In this document: positions 38,201 through 50,390 of the stretch, piece after piece
How the letters are laid out: every line of letters begins with the position of its first letter
Numbering within the stretch: position 1 is the first letter of the stretch
NCBI RefSeq assembly: GCF_052857255.1
Contig: NW_027526686.1
Location: 62,001 to 126,000, forward strand
Length of the DNA: 64,000 nt
From: Amblyomma americanum
Taxonomy: Eukaryota; Arthropoda; Arachnida; Ixodida; Ixodidae
Reading direction: 5' to 3'
The notes under the pieces: model-generated
What the model was told of the DNA's origin: nothing
Database searches by the model: none
What the model saw: the letters and a program-made list of their open reading frames with translations, nothing else
Program-made: the position numbers and the translations under genes

Positions 38201-38600
38201 GAAAGATAAAACTTTTTCTCTCAGAACTACGCGAAAACTTGTATTCCGTCTCAAAACAACGGGATACATCGTTTTAGATCAAAACTAGCAAGATTCACGA
38301 GCATCGATTTTACAAGTCCTCGAAGAGCATACGAGAGAAAGCTAAAACTTTTTCTCTCAGAACTACGCGAAAACTTGTATTCCGTCTCAAAACAACGGGA
38401 TACATCGTTTTAGATCGAAACTAGTAAGATTCACGAGCATCGATTTTACAAGTCCTCGAAGAGCATACGAGAGAAAGATAAAACTTTTTCTCTCAGAACT
38501 ACGCGAAAACTTGTATTCCGTCTCAAAACAACGGGATACATCGTTTTAGATCGAAACTAGCAAGATTCACGAGCATCGATTTTACAAGTCCTCGAAGAGT
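29292..38600 (+). repeat. Mosaic of C, cat/gcta and A monomers with irregular HOR spacing
   Basis: The gatcaaaac monomer falls at 29971, 33238, 35826 and 38278, spacings of 3267, 2588 and 2452 bp (24, 19 and 18 monomers plus 3, 4 and 4 type C bases). gagcctcg (30266 and 33533) and gaaactt (30519, 33786 and 36374; also 31199 and 34194) confirm the blocks. The same order of about nine monomers recurs each time but with different numbers of monomers between. This is a family of related HORs rather than one fixed unit. Confidence 0.8.
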
Positions 38601-39120
38601 ATACGAGAGAAAGATAAAACTTTTTCTCTCAGAACTACGCGAAAACTTGTATTTCGTCTCAAAACAACGGGATACATCGTTTTAGATCGAAACTAGCAAG
38701 ATTCACGAGCATCGATTTTACAAGTCCTCGAAGAGTATACGAGAGAAAGATAAAACTTTTTCTCTCAGAACTACGCGAAAACTTGTATTCCGTCTCAAAA
38801 CAACGGGATACATCGTTTTAGATCGAAACTAGCAAGATTCACGAGCATCGATTTTACAAGTCCTCGAAGAGTATTCGAGAGAAAGATAAAACTTTTTCTC
38901 TCAGAACTACGCGAAAACTTGTATTCCGTCTCAAAACAACAGGATACATCGTTTTAGATTGAAACTAGCAAGATTCACGAGCATCGATTTTACAAGTCCT
39001 CGAAGAGTATACGAGAGAAAGATAAAACTTTTTCTCTCAGAACTACGCGAAAACTTGTATTCCGTCTCAAAACAACGGGATACATCGTTTTAGATCAAAG
39101 CTAGCAAGATTCACGGGCAT
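38600..39120 (+). repeat. Type A monomers with private variants shared with 60.4-61 kb
   Basis: It carries gtatttcgtctc (38651), gtattcgag (38873), attgaaac (38959) and atcaaagctagc (39093). The same four occur in order from 60421 and are re-amplified in the terminal 2040-bp HOR. Confidence 0.85.
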
Positions 39121-40898
39121 CGATTTTACAAGTCCTCGAAGAGTATACGAGAGAAAGATAAAACTTTTTCTCTCAGAACTACGCGAAAACTTGTATTCCG
39201 TCTCAAAACAACGGGATACATCGTTTTAGATCGAAACTAGCAAGATTCACGAGCATCGATTTTACAAGTCCTCGAAGAGTATACGAGAGAAAGATAAAAC
39301 TTTTTCTCTCAGAACTACGCGAAAACTTGTATTCCGTCTCAAAACAACGGGATACATCGTTTTAGATCGAAACTAGCAAGATTCACGAGCATCAATTTTA
39401 CAAGTCCTCGAAGAGTATACGAGAGAAAGATAAAACGTTTTCTCTCAGAACTACAAGAAAACTTGTATTCCGTCTCAAAACAACGGGATACATTGTTTTA
39501 GATCGAAACTAGCAAGATTCACGAGCATCGATTTTACAAGTCCTTGAAGAGTATACGAGAGAAAGATAAAACTTTTTCTCTCAGAACTACGCGAAAACTT
39601 GTATTCCGTCTCAAAACAACGGGATACATCGTTTTAGATCGAAACTAGCATGATTCACGAGCATCGATTTTACAAGTCCTCGAAGAGTATACGAGAGAAA
39701 GATAAAACTTTTTCTCTCAGAACTACGCGAAAACTTGTATTCCGTCTCAAAACAACAGGATACATCGTTTTAGATCGAAACTAGCAAGATTCACGAGCAT
39801 CGATTTGACAAGTCCTCGAAGAGTACACGAGAGAAAGATAAAACTTTTTCTCTCAGAACTACGCGAAAACTTGTATTCCGGCTCAAAGCAACGGGATACA
39901 TCGTTTTAGATCGAAACTAGCAAGATTCACGAGCATCGATTTCACAAGTCCTCGAAGAGTATACGAGAGAAAGATAAAACTTTTTCTCTCAGAACTACGC
40001 GAAAACTTGTATTCCGTCTCAAAACAACGGGATACATCGTTTTAGATCGAAACTAGCAAGATTCACGAGCATCGATTTTACAAGTCCTCGAAGAGTATAC
40101 GAGAGAAAGATAAAACTTTTTCTCTCAGAACTACGCGAAAACTTGTATTCCGTCTCAAAACAACGGGATACATCGTTTTAGATCGAAACTAGCAAGATTC
40201 ACGAGCATCAATTTTACAAGTCCTCGAAGAGTATACGAGAGAAAGATAAAACGTTTTCTCTCAGAACTACAAGAAAACTTGTATTCCGTCTCAAAACAAC
40301 GGGATACATTGTTTTAGATCGAAACTAGCAAGATTCACGAGCATCGATTTTACAAGTCCTTGAAGAGTATACGAGAGAAAGATAAAACTTTTTCTCTCAG
40401 AACTACGCGAAAACTTGTATTCCGTCTCAAAACAACGGGATACATCGTTTTAGATCGAAACTAGCATGATTCACGAGCATCGATTTTACAAGTCCTCGAA
40501 GAGTATACGAGAGAAAGATAAAACTTTTTCTCTCAGAACTACGCGAAAACTTGTATTCCGTCTCAAAACAACAGGATACATCGTTTTAGATCGAAACTAG
40601 CAAGATTCACGAGCATCGATTTGACAAGTCCTCGAAGAGTACACGAGAGAAAGATAAAACTTTTTCTCTCAGAACTACGCGAAAACTTGTATTCCGGCTC
40701 AAAGCAACGGGATACATCGTTTTAGATCGAAACTAGCAAGATTCACGAGCATCGATTTCACAAGTCCTCGAAGAGTATACGAGAGAAAGATAAAACTTTT
40801 TCTCTCAGAACTACGCGAAAACTTGTATTCCGTCTCAAAACAACGGGATACATCGTTTTAGATCGAAACTAGCAAGATTCACGAGCATCGATTTTACA
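39121..40898 (+). repeat. 6-mer HOR (816 bp), two copies plus part of a third
   Basis: gcatcaatt (39389 and 40205) and gatttcac (near 39941 and 40757) are 816 bp (6 x 136) apart. The module order is catcaatt with aaaacgtttt; actacaag with cattg; ccttgaag; gcatgattc; aacagg with gatttgac and gtacacg; ggctcaaagcaac with gatttcac. The next monomer after 40898 is type B, which ends the match. Confidence 0.9.
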
Positions 40899-40899
40899 A

Positions 40900-40973
40900 G
40901 TCGTCGAAGAGTAGACGAGAGAAAGGTGTAAACTTTTTCAATCAGAACTGCGCGAAAACTTGTATTTCGGCTC
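40900..40973 (+). repeat. Type B diagnostic segment
   Basis: All type B markers are present. It is followed by the private cgtttttgatcg, shared with the B copies at 47840, 50017, 50970 and 52875. Confidence 0.9.
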
Positions 40974-42760
40974 AAAACAACGGGATACATCGTTTTTGAT
41001 CGAAACTAGCAAGATTCACGAGCATCGATTTTACAAGTCCTCGAAGAGTATACGAGAGAAAGATAAAACTTTTTCTCTCAGAACTACGCGAAAACTTGTA
41101 TTCCGTCTCAAAACAACGGGATACATCGTTTTAGATCGAAACTAGCAAGATTCACGAGCATCGATTTTACAAGTCCTCGAAGAGTATACGAGAGAAAGAT
41201 AAAACTTTTTCTCTCAGAACTACGCGAAAACTTGTATTCCGTCTCAAAACAACGGGATACATCGTTTTAGATCGAAACTAGCAAGATTCACGAGCATCGA
41301 TTTTACAAGTCCTCGAAGAGTATACGAGAGAAAGATAAAACTTTTTCTCTCAGAACTACGCGAAAACTTGTATTCCGTCTCAAAACAACGGGATACATCG
41401 TTTTAGATCGAAACTAGCAAGATTCACGAGCATCGATTTTACAAGTCCTCGAAGAGTATACGAGAGAAAGATAAAACTTTTTCTCTCAGAACTACGCGAA
41501 AACTTGTATTCCGTCTCAAAACAACGGGATACATCGTTTTACATCGAAACTAGCAAGATTCACGAGCATCGATTTTACAAGTCCTCGAAGAGTATACGAG
41601 AGAAAGATAAAACTTTTTCTCTCAGAACTACGCGAAAACTTGTATTCCGTCTCAAAACAACGGGATACATCGTTTTAGATCGAAACCAGCAAGATTCACG
41701 AGCATCGATTTTACAAGTCTTCGAAGAGTATTCGAGAGAAGATAAAACTTTTTCTCTCAGAACTACGCGAAAACTTGTATTCCGTCTCAAAACAACAGGA
41801 TACATCGTTTTAGATTGAAACTAGCAAGATTCACGAGCATCGATTTTACAAGTCCTCGAAGAGTATACGAGAGAAAGATAAAACTTTTTCTCTCAGAACT
41901 ACGCGAAAACTTGTATTCCGTCTCAAAACAACGGGATACATCGTTTTAGATCAAAGCTAGCAAGATTCACGGGCATCGATTTTACAAGTCCTCGAAGAGT
42001 ATACGAGAGAAAGATAAAACTTTTTCTCTCAGAACTACGCGAAAACTTGTATTCCGTCTCAAAACAACGGGATACATCGTTTTAGATCGAAACTAGCAAG
42101 ATTCACGAGCATCGATTTTACAAGTCCTCGAAGAGTATACGAGAGAAAGATAAAACTTTTTTTCTCAGAACTACGCGAAAACTTGTATTCCGTCTCAAAA
42201 CAACGGGATACATCGTTTTAGATCGAAACTAGCAAGATTCACGAGCATCAATTTTACAAGTCCTCGAAGAGTATACGAGAGAAAGATAAAACGTTTTCTC
42301 TCAGAACTACAAGAAAACTTGTATTCCGTCTCAAAACAACGGGATACATTGTTTTAGATCGAAACTAGCAAGATTCACGAGCATCGATTTTACAAGTCCT
42401 TGAAGAGTATACGAGAGAAAGATAAAACTTTTTCTCTCAGAACTACGCGAAAACTTGTATTCCGTCTCAAAACAACGGGATACATCGTTTTAGATCGAAA
42501 CTAGCATGATTCACGAGCATCGATTTTACAAGTCCTCGAAGAGTATACGAGAGAAAGATAAAACTTTTTCTCTCAGAACTACGCGAAAACTTGTATTCCG
42601 TCTCAAAACAACAGGATACATCGTTTTAGATCGAAACTAGCAAGATTCACGAGCATCGATTTGACAAGTCCTCGAAGAGTACACGAGAGAAAGATAAAAC
42701 TTTTTCTCTCAGAACTACGCGAAAACTTGTATTCCGGCTCAAAGCAACGGGATACATCGT
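40974..42760 (+). repeat. A monomers, copy of the 47.9-49.7 kb block
   Basis: Markers match at an offset of about 6940 bp: cgtttttgatcg, cgttttacatcg (41540 and 48480), gtattcgagag (near 41730 and 48671), atcaaagctag, the tttttttctc change (near 42160 and 49100) and gcatcaatt (42245 and 49186). The offset becomes 6941 after 41730, where this copy reads gagagaagat and lacks one A present in both later copies. Confidence 0.85.
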
Positions 42761-43176
42761 TTAGATCGAAACTAGCAAGATTCACGAGCATCGATTTCAC
42801 AAGTCCTCGAAGAGTATACGAGAGAAAGATAAAACTTTTTCTCTCAGAACTACGCGAAAACTTGTATTCCGTCTCAAAACAACGGGATACATCGTTTTAG
42901 ATCGAAACTAGCAAGATTCACGAGCATCGATTTTACAGTCTTCGAGAGTATACGAGAGAAAGATAAAACTTTTTCTCTCAGAACTGTGCGAAAACTTGTA
43001 TTCCGGCTCAAAAACAACGGGATACATCGTTTTAGATCGAAACTAGTCAAGATTCACGAGCATCGATTTTACAAGTCGTCGAAGGAGTACACGAGAGAAA
43101 GGTGTAAACTTTTTCAATCAGAACTGCGCGAAAACTTGTATTTCGGCTCAAAACAACGGGATACATCGTTTTGATC
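42760..43176 (+). repeat. Indel-rich patch of monomers
   Basis: Seven single-base indels lie in about 420 bp: cgtttag (42760, -1), tttacagtc and ttcgagag (42937 and 42944, -1 each), ctcaaaaac (43012, +1), ctagtcaag (43047, +1), gaaggag (43085, +1) and gttttgatc (43171, -1). The homologous stretch at about 49.7-50.1 kb has none of them. Most change the length of a homopolymer or double a base, so sequencing or consensus error is a serious alternative to real decay. Confidence 0.8.
43075..43149 (+). repeat. Type B diagnostic segment with an extra base
   Basis: Type B markers with gaaggag instead of gaagag (75 bp instead of 74) and gtacacg instead of gtagacg. It pairs with 52875 at 9800 bp. Confidence 0.85.
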
Positions 43177-45080
43177 AAAACTAGCAAGATTCACGAGCAT
43201 CGATTTTACAAGTCCTCGAAGAGTATACGAGAGAAAGATAAAACTTTTTCTCTCAGAACTACGCGAAAACTTGTATTCCGTCTCAAAACAACGGGATACA
43301 TCGTTTTAGATCGAAACTAGCAAGATTCACGAGCATCGATTTTAAAAGTCCTCGAAGAGTATACGAGAGAAAGATAAAACTTTTTCTCTCAGAACTACGC
43401 GAAAACTTGTATTCCGTCTCAAAACAACGGGATACATCGTTTTAGATCGAAACTAGCAAGATTCACGAGCATCGATTTTACAAGTCCTCGAAGAGTATAC
43501 GAGAGAAAGATAAAACTTTTTCTCTCAGAACTACGCGAAAACTTGTATTCCGTCTCAAAACAACGGGATACATCGTTTTACATCGAAACTAGCAAGATTC
43601 ACGAGCATCGATTTTACAAGTCCTCGAAGAGTATACGAGAGAAAGATAAAACTTTTTCTCTCAGAACTACGCGAAAACTTGTATTCCGTCTCAAAACAAC
43701 GGGATACATCGTTTTAGATCGAAACCAGCAAGATTCACGAGCATCGATTTTACAAGTCTTCGAAGAGTATACGAGAGAAAGATAAAACTTTTTCTCTCAG
43801 AACTACGCGAAAACTTGTATTCCGTCTCAAAACAACGGGATACATCGTTTTAGATCGAAACTAGCAAGATTCACGAGCATCGATTTTACAAGTCCTCGAA
43901 GAGTACACGAGAGAACGGTGTAAACTTTTTCTCTCAGAACTGTGCGAAAACTTGTATTCCGGTTCAAAACAACGGGATACATCGTTTTAGATCGAAACTA
44001 CCAAGATTCACGAGCATCGATTTTACAAGTCTTCGAAGAGTATACGAGAGAAAGATAAAACTTTTTCTCTCAGAACTACGCGAAAACTTGTATTCCGTCT
44101 CAAAACAACGGGATACATCGTTTTAGATCGAAACTAGCAAGATTCACGAGCATCGATTTTACAAGTCCTCGAAGAGCATACGAGAGAAAGATAAAACTTT
44201 TTCTCTCAGAACTACGCGAAAACTTGTATTCCGTCTCAAAACAACGGGATACATCGTTTTAGATCAAAACTAGCAAGATTCACGAGCATCGATTTTAGAA
44301 GTCCTCGAAGAGCATACCAGAGAAAGCTAAAACTTTTTCTCTCAGAACTACGCGAAAACTTGTATTCCGTCTCAAAACAACGGGATACATCGTTTTAGAT
44401 CGAAACTAGTAAGATTCACGAGCATCGATTTTACAAGTCCTCGAAGAGCATACGAGAGAAAGATAAAACTTTTTCTCTCAGAACTACGCGAAAACTTGTA
44501 TTCCGTCTCAAAACAACGGGATACATCGTTTTAGATCGAAACTAGCAAGATTCACGAGCCTCGATTTTACAAGTCCTCGAAGAGTACACGAGAGAACGGT
44601 GTAAACTTTTTCTCTCAGAACTGTGCGAAAACTTGTATTCCGGTTCAAAACAACGGGATACATCGTTTTAGATCGAAACCAGCAAGATTCACGAGCATCG
44701 ATTTTACAAGTCTTCGAAGAGTATACGAGAGAAAGATAAAACTTTTTCTCTCAGAACTACGCGAAAACTTGTATTCTGTCTCAAAACAACGGGATACATC
44801 GTTTTAGATCGAAACTTGCAAGATTCACGAGCATCGATTTTACAAGTCCTCGAAGAGTACACGAGAGAACGGTGTAAACTTTTTCTCTCAGAACTGTGCG
44901 AAAACTTGTATTCCGGTTCAAAACAACGGGATACATCGTTTTAGATCGAAACTACCAAGATTCACGAGCATCGATTTTACAAGTCTTCGAAGAGTATACG
45001 AGAGAAAGATAAAACTTTTTCTCTCAGAACTACGCGAAAACTTGTATTCCGTCTCAAAACAACGGGATACATCGTTTTAG
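43177..45080 (+). repeat. Duplicated block, partner of 52977-54880 (offset 9800 bp)
   Basis: Private marks pair at exactly 9800 bp (72 x 136 + 8): ttttaaaagtcc (43340 and 53140), cgttttacatcg, gatcaaaac (44263 and 54063), gcataccag (44317 and 54117), attctgtc (44776 and 54576) and cttgc (44811 and 54611). One difference is gattttagaag at 44296 against gattttacaag. Type C segments start at 43901, 44582 and 44855. The blocks part near 45080-45150, where this one has aaaacgtttt. Confidence 0.88.
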
Positions 45081-46002
45081 ATCGAAACTAGCAAGATTCA
45101 CGAGCATCGATTTTACAAGTCCTCGAAGAGCATACGAGAGAAAGATAAAACGTTTTCTCTCAGAACTACGCGAAAACTTGTATTCCGTCTCAAAACAACG
45201 GGATACATCGTTTTAGATCGAAACTAGCAAGATTCACGAGCATCGATTTTACAAGTCCTCGAAGAGCATACGAGAGAAAGCTAAAACTTTTTCTCTCAGA
45301 ACTACGCGAAAACTTGTATTCCGTCTCAAAACAACGGGATACATCGTTTTAGATCGAAACTAGCAAGATTCACGAGCATCGATTTTACAAGTCCTCGAAG
45401 AGCTTACGAGAGAAAGATAAAACTTTTTCTCTCAGAACTACGCGAAAACTTGTATTCCGTCTCAAAACAACGGGATACATCGTTTTAGATCGAAACTACC
45501 AAGATTCACGAGCATCGATTTTACAAGTCCTCGAAGAGCATACGAGAGAAAGCTAAAACTTTTTCTCTCAGAACTACGCGAAAACTTGTATTCCGTCTCA
45601 AAACAACGGGATACATCGTTTTAGATCGAAACTAGTAAGATTCACGAGCATCGATTTTACAAGTCCTCGAAGAGCATACGAGAGAAAGCTAAAACTTTTT
45701 CTCTCAGAACTACGCGAAAACTTGTATTCCGTCTCAAAACAACGGGATACATCGTTTTAGATCACAGCTAGCAAGATTCACGGGCATCGATTTTACAAGT
45801 CCTCGAAGAGTATACGAGAGAAAGATAAAACTTTTTCTCTCAGAACTACGCGAAAACTTGTATTCCGTCTCAAAACAACGGGATACATCGTTTTAGATCG
45901 AAACTAGCAAGATTCACGAGCATCGATTTTACAAGTCCTCGAAGAGTATACGAGAGAAAGATAAAACTTTTTCTCTCAGAACTACGCGAAAACTTGTATT
46001 CC
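44778..46002 (+). repeat. 9-mer HOR (1225 bp), copy 1
   Basis: gaaacttgc recurs at 44811 and 46036, 1225 bp apart (9 x 136 + 1, one type C at 44855). The order is cttgc with C; ctacc with cttcg; gagcat with aaaacgtttt; aaagcta; gagctt; ctacc with aaagcta; tagtaag with aaagcta; agctagc with cggg; A. It overlaps the tail of the 9800-bp block. Confidence 0.9.
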
Positions 46003-47260
46003 GTCTCAAAACAACGGGATACATCGTTTTAGATCGAAACTTGCAAGATTCACGAGCATCGATTTTACAAGTCCTCGAAGAGTACACGAGAGAACGGTGT
46101 AAACTTTTTCTCTCAGAACTGTGCGAAAACTTGTATTCCGGTTCAAAACAACGGGATACATCGTTTTAGATCGAAACTACCAAGATTCACGAGCATCGAT
46201 TTTACAAGTCTTCGAAGAGTATACGAGAGAAAGATAAAACTTTTTCTCTCAGAACTACGCGAAAACTTGTATTCCGTCTCAAAACAACGGGATACATCGT
46301 TTTAGATCGAAACTAGCAAGATTCACGAGCATCGATTTTACAAGTCCTCGAAGAGCATACGAGAGAAAGATAAAACGTTTTCTCTCAGAACTACGCGAAA
46401 ACTTGTATTCCGTCTCAAAACAACGGGATACATCGTTTTAGATCGAAACTAGCAAGATTCACGAGCATCGATTTTACAAGTCCTCGAAGAGCATACGAGA
46501 GAAAGCTAAAACTTTTTCTCTCAGAACTACGCGAAAACTTGTATTCCGTCTCAAAACAACGGGATACATCGTTTTAGATCGAAACTAGCAAGATTCACGA
46601 GCATCGATTTTACAAGTCCTCGAAGAGCTTACGAGAGAAAGATAAAACTTTTTCTCTCAGAACTACGCGAAAACTTGTATTCCGTCTCAAAACAACGGGA
46701 TACATCGTTTTAGATCGAAACTACCAAGATTCACGAGCATCGATTTTACAAGTCCTCGAAGAGCATACGAGAGAAAGCTAAAACTTTTTCTCTCAGAACT
46801 ACGCGAAAACTTGTATTCCGTCTCAAAACAACGGGATACATCGTTTTAGATCGAAACTAGTAAGATTCACGAGCATCGATTTTACAAGTCCTCGAAGAGC
46901 ATACGAGAGAAAGCTAAAACTTTTTCTCTCAGAACTACGCGAAAACTTGTATTCCGTCTCAAAACAACGGGATACATCGTTTTAGATCAAAGCTAGCAAG
47001 ATTCACGGGCATCGATTTTACAAGTCCTCGAAGAGTATACGAGAGAAAGATAAAACTTTTTCTCTCAGAACTACGCGAAAACTTGTATTCCGTCTCAAAA
47101 CAACGGGATACATCGTTTTAGATCGAAACTAGCAAGATTCACGAGCATCGATTTTACAAGTCCTCGAAGAGTATACGAGAGAAAGATAAAACTTTTTCTC
47201 TCAGAACTACGCGAAAACTTGTATTCCGTCTCAAAACAACGGGATACATCGTTTTAGATC
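46003..47260 (+). repeat. 9-mer HOR (1225 bp), copy 2
   Basis: Same order as copy 1, with type C at 46080. One difference is gatcaaagctag near 46986, where copy 1 has gatcacagctag near 45761. The match ends near 47260, where the next monomer has ctagc instead of cttgc. Confidence 0.9.
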
Positions 47261-47839
47261 GAAACTAGCAAGATTCACGAGCATCAATTTTACAAGTCCT
47301 CGAAGAGTATACGAGAGAAAGATAAAACGTTTTCTCTCAGAACTACAAGAAAACTTGTATTCCGTCTCAAAACAACGGGATACATTGTTTTAGATCGAAA
47401 CTAGCAAGATTCACGAGCATCGATTTTACAAGTCCTTGAAGAGTATACGAGAGAAAGATAAAACTTTTTCTCTCAGAACTACGCGAAAACTTGTATTCCG
47501 TCTCAAAACAACGGGATACATCGTTTTAGATCGAAACTAGCATGATTCACGAGCATCGATTTTACAAGTCCTCGAAGAGTATACGAGAGAAAGATAAAAC
47601 TTTTTCTCTCAGAACTACGCGAAAACTTGTATTCCGTCTCAAAACAACAGGATACATCGTTTTAGATCGAAACTAGCAAGATTCACGAGCATCGATTTGA
47701 CAAGTCCTCGAAGAGTACACGAGAGAAAGATAAAACTTTTTCTCTCAGAACTACGCGAAAACTTGTATTCCGTCTCAAAACAACGGGATACATCGTTTTA
47801 GATCGAAACTAGCAAGATTCACGAGCATCGATTTTACAA

Positions 47840-47913
47840 GTCGTCGAAGAGTAGACGAGAGAAAGGTGTAAACTTTTTCAATCAGAACTGCGCGAAAACT
47901 TGTATTTCGGCTC
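47840..47913 (+). repeat. Type B diagnostic segment
   Basis: All type B markers with gtagacg. It is 6940 bp from the copy at 40900 and 3130 bp from that at 50970. Confidence 0.9.
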
Positions 47914-50016
47914 AAAACAACGGGATACATCGTTTTTGATCGAAACTAGCAAGATTCACGAGCATCGATTTTACAAGTCCTCGAAGAGTATACGAGAGAA
48001 AGATAAAACTTTTTCTCTCAGAACTACGCGAAAACTTGTATTCCGTCTCAAAACAACGGGATACATCGTTTTAGATCGAAACTAGCAAGATTCACGAGCA
48101 TCGATTTTACAAGTCCTCGAAGAGTATACGAGAGAAAGATAAAACTTTTTCTCTCAGAACTACGCGAAAACTTGTATTCCGTCTCAAAACAACGGGATAC
48201 ATCGTTTTAGATCGAAACTAGCAAGATTCACGAGCATCGATTTTACAAGTCCTCGAAGAGTATACGAGAGAAAGATAAAACTTTTTCTCTCAGAACTACG
48301 CGAAAACTTGTATTCCGTCTCAAAACAACGGGATACATCGTTTTAGATCGAAACTAGCAAGATTCACGAGCATCGATTTTACAAGTCCTCGAAGAGTATA
48401 CGAGAGAAAGATAAAACTTTTTCTCTCAGAACTACGCGAAAACTTGTATTCCGTCTCAAAACAACGGGATACATCGTTTTACATCGAAACTAGCAAGATT
48501 CACGAGCATCGATTTTACAAGTCCTCGAAGAGTATACGAGAGAAAGATAAAACTTTTTCTCTCAGAACTACGCGAAAACTTGTATTCCGTCTCAAAACAA
48601 CGGGATACATCGTTTTAGATCGAAACCAGCAAGATTCACGAGCATCGATTTTACAAGTCTTCGAAGAGTATTCGAGAGAAAGATAAAACTTTTTCTTTCA
48701 GAACTACGCGAAAACTTGTATTCCGTCTCAAAACAACAGGATACATCGTTTTAGATTGAAACTAGCAAGATTCACGAGCATCGATTTTACAAGTCCTCGA
48801 AGAGTATACGAGAGAAAGATAAAACTTTTTCTCTCAGAACTACGCGAAAACTTGTATTCCGTCTCAAAACAACGGGATACATCGTTTTAGATCAAAGCTA
48901 GCAAGATTCACGGGCATCGATTTTACAAGTCCTCGAAGAGTATACGAGAGAAAGATAAAACTTTTTCTCTCAGAACTACGCGAAAACTTGTATTCCGTCT
49001 CAAAACAACGGGATACATCGTTTTAGATCGAAACTAGCAAGATTCACGAGCATCGATTTTACAAGTCCTCGAAGAGTATACGAGAGAAAGATAAAACTTT
49101 TTTTCTCAGAACTACGCGAAAACTTGTATTCCGTCTCAAAACAACGGGATACATCGTTTTAGATCGAAACTAGCAAGATTCACGAGCATCAATTTTACAA
49201 GTCCTCGAAGAGTATACGAGAGAAAGATAAAACGTTTTCTCTCAGAACTACAAGAAAACTTGTATTCCGTCTCAAAACAACGGGATACATTGTTTTAGAT
49301 CGAAACTAGCAAGATTCACGAGCATCGATTTTACAAGTCCTTGAAGAGTATACGAGAGAAAGATAAAACTTTTTCTCTCAGAACTACGCGAAAACTTGTA
49401 TTCCGTCTCAAAACAACGGGATACATCGTTTTAGATCGAAACTAGCATGATTCACGAGCATCGATTTTACAAGTCCTCGAAGAGTATACGAGAGAAAGAT
49501 AAAACTTTTTCTCTCAGAACTACGCGAAAACTTGTATTCCGTCTCAAAACAACAGGATACATCGTTTTAGATCGAAACTAGCAAGATTCACGAGCATCGA
49601 TTTGACAAGTCCTCGAAGAGTACACGAGAGAAAGATAAAACTTTTTCTCTCAGAACTACGCGAAAACTTGTATTCCGGCTCAAAGCAACGGGATACATCG
49701 TTTTAGATCGAAACTAGCAAGATTCACGAGCATCGATTTCACAAGTCCTCGAAGAGTATACGAGAGAAAGATAAAACTTTTTCTCTCAGAACTACGCGAA
49801 AACTTGTATTCCGTCTCAAAACAACGGGATACATCGTTTTAGATCGAAACTAGCAAGATTCACGAGCATCGATTTTACAAGTCTTCGAAGAGTATACGAG
49901 AGAAAGATAAAACTTTTTCTCTCAGAACTGTGCGAAAACTTGTATTCCGGCTCAAAACAACGGGATACATCGTTTTAGATCGAAACTAGCAAGATTCACG
50001 AGCATCGATTTTACAA

Positions 50017-50090
50017 GTCGTCGAAGAGTACACGAGAGAAAGGTGTAAACTTTTTCAATCAGAACTGCGCGAAAACTTGTATTTCGGCTC
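50017..50090 (+). repeat. Type B diagnostic segment, gtacacg form
   Basis: Type B markers, but gtacacg replaces gtagacg, as at 43075 and 52875. It is a B sublineage sharing one site with type C. Confidence 0.9.
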
Positions 50091-50390
50091 AAAACAACGG
50101 GATACATCGTTTTTGATCGAAACTAGCAAGATTCACGAGCATCGATTTTACAAGTCCTCGAAGAGTATACGAGAGAAAGATAAAACTTTTTCTCTCAGAA
50201 CTACGCGAAAACTTGTATTCCGTCTCAAAACAACGGGATACATCGTTTTAGATCGAAACTAGCAAGATTCACGAGCATCGATTTTACAAGTCCTCGAAGA
50301 GTATACGAGAGAAAGATAAAACTTTTTCTCTCAGAACTACGCGAAAACTTGTATTCCGTCTCAAAACAACGGGATACATCGTTTTAGATC

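Larger units (their letters stand above)
47261..50390 (+). repeat. 23-mer HOR (3130 bp), copy 1
   Basis: gcatcaatt (47281 and 50411; 49186 and 52316), type B (47840 and 50970), cgttttacatcg (48480 and 51610), gtattcgag (48671 and 51801) and ggctcaaagcaac (near 49675 and 52805) pair at 3130 bp, which is 23 x 136 + 2 for two type B monomers. One difference is ctttcagaac near 48695 against ctctcagaac. Confidence 0.92.

Noticed and set aside
41575..41805. Minus-strand open frame, also 42603-42800
   Set aside because: Reverse translation of the same monomers. Its length comes from a private 1-bp deletion near 41730 (first frame) and from the indel and substitution variants near 42760 (second frame).
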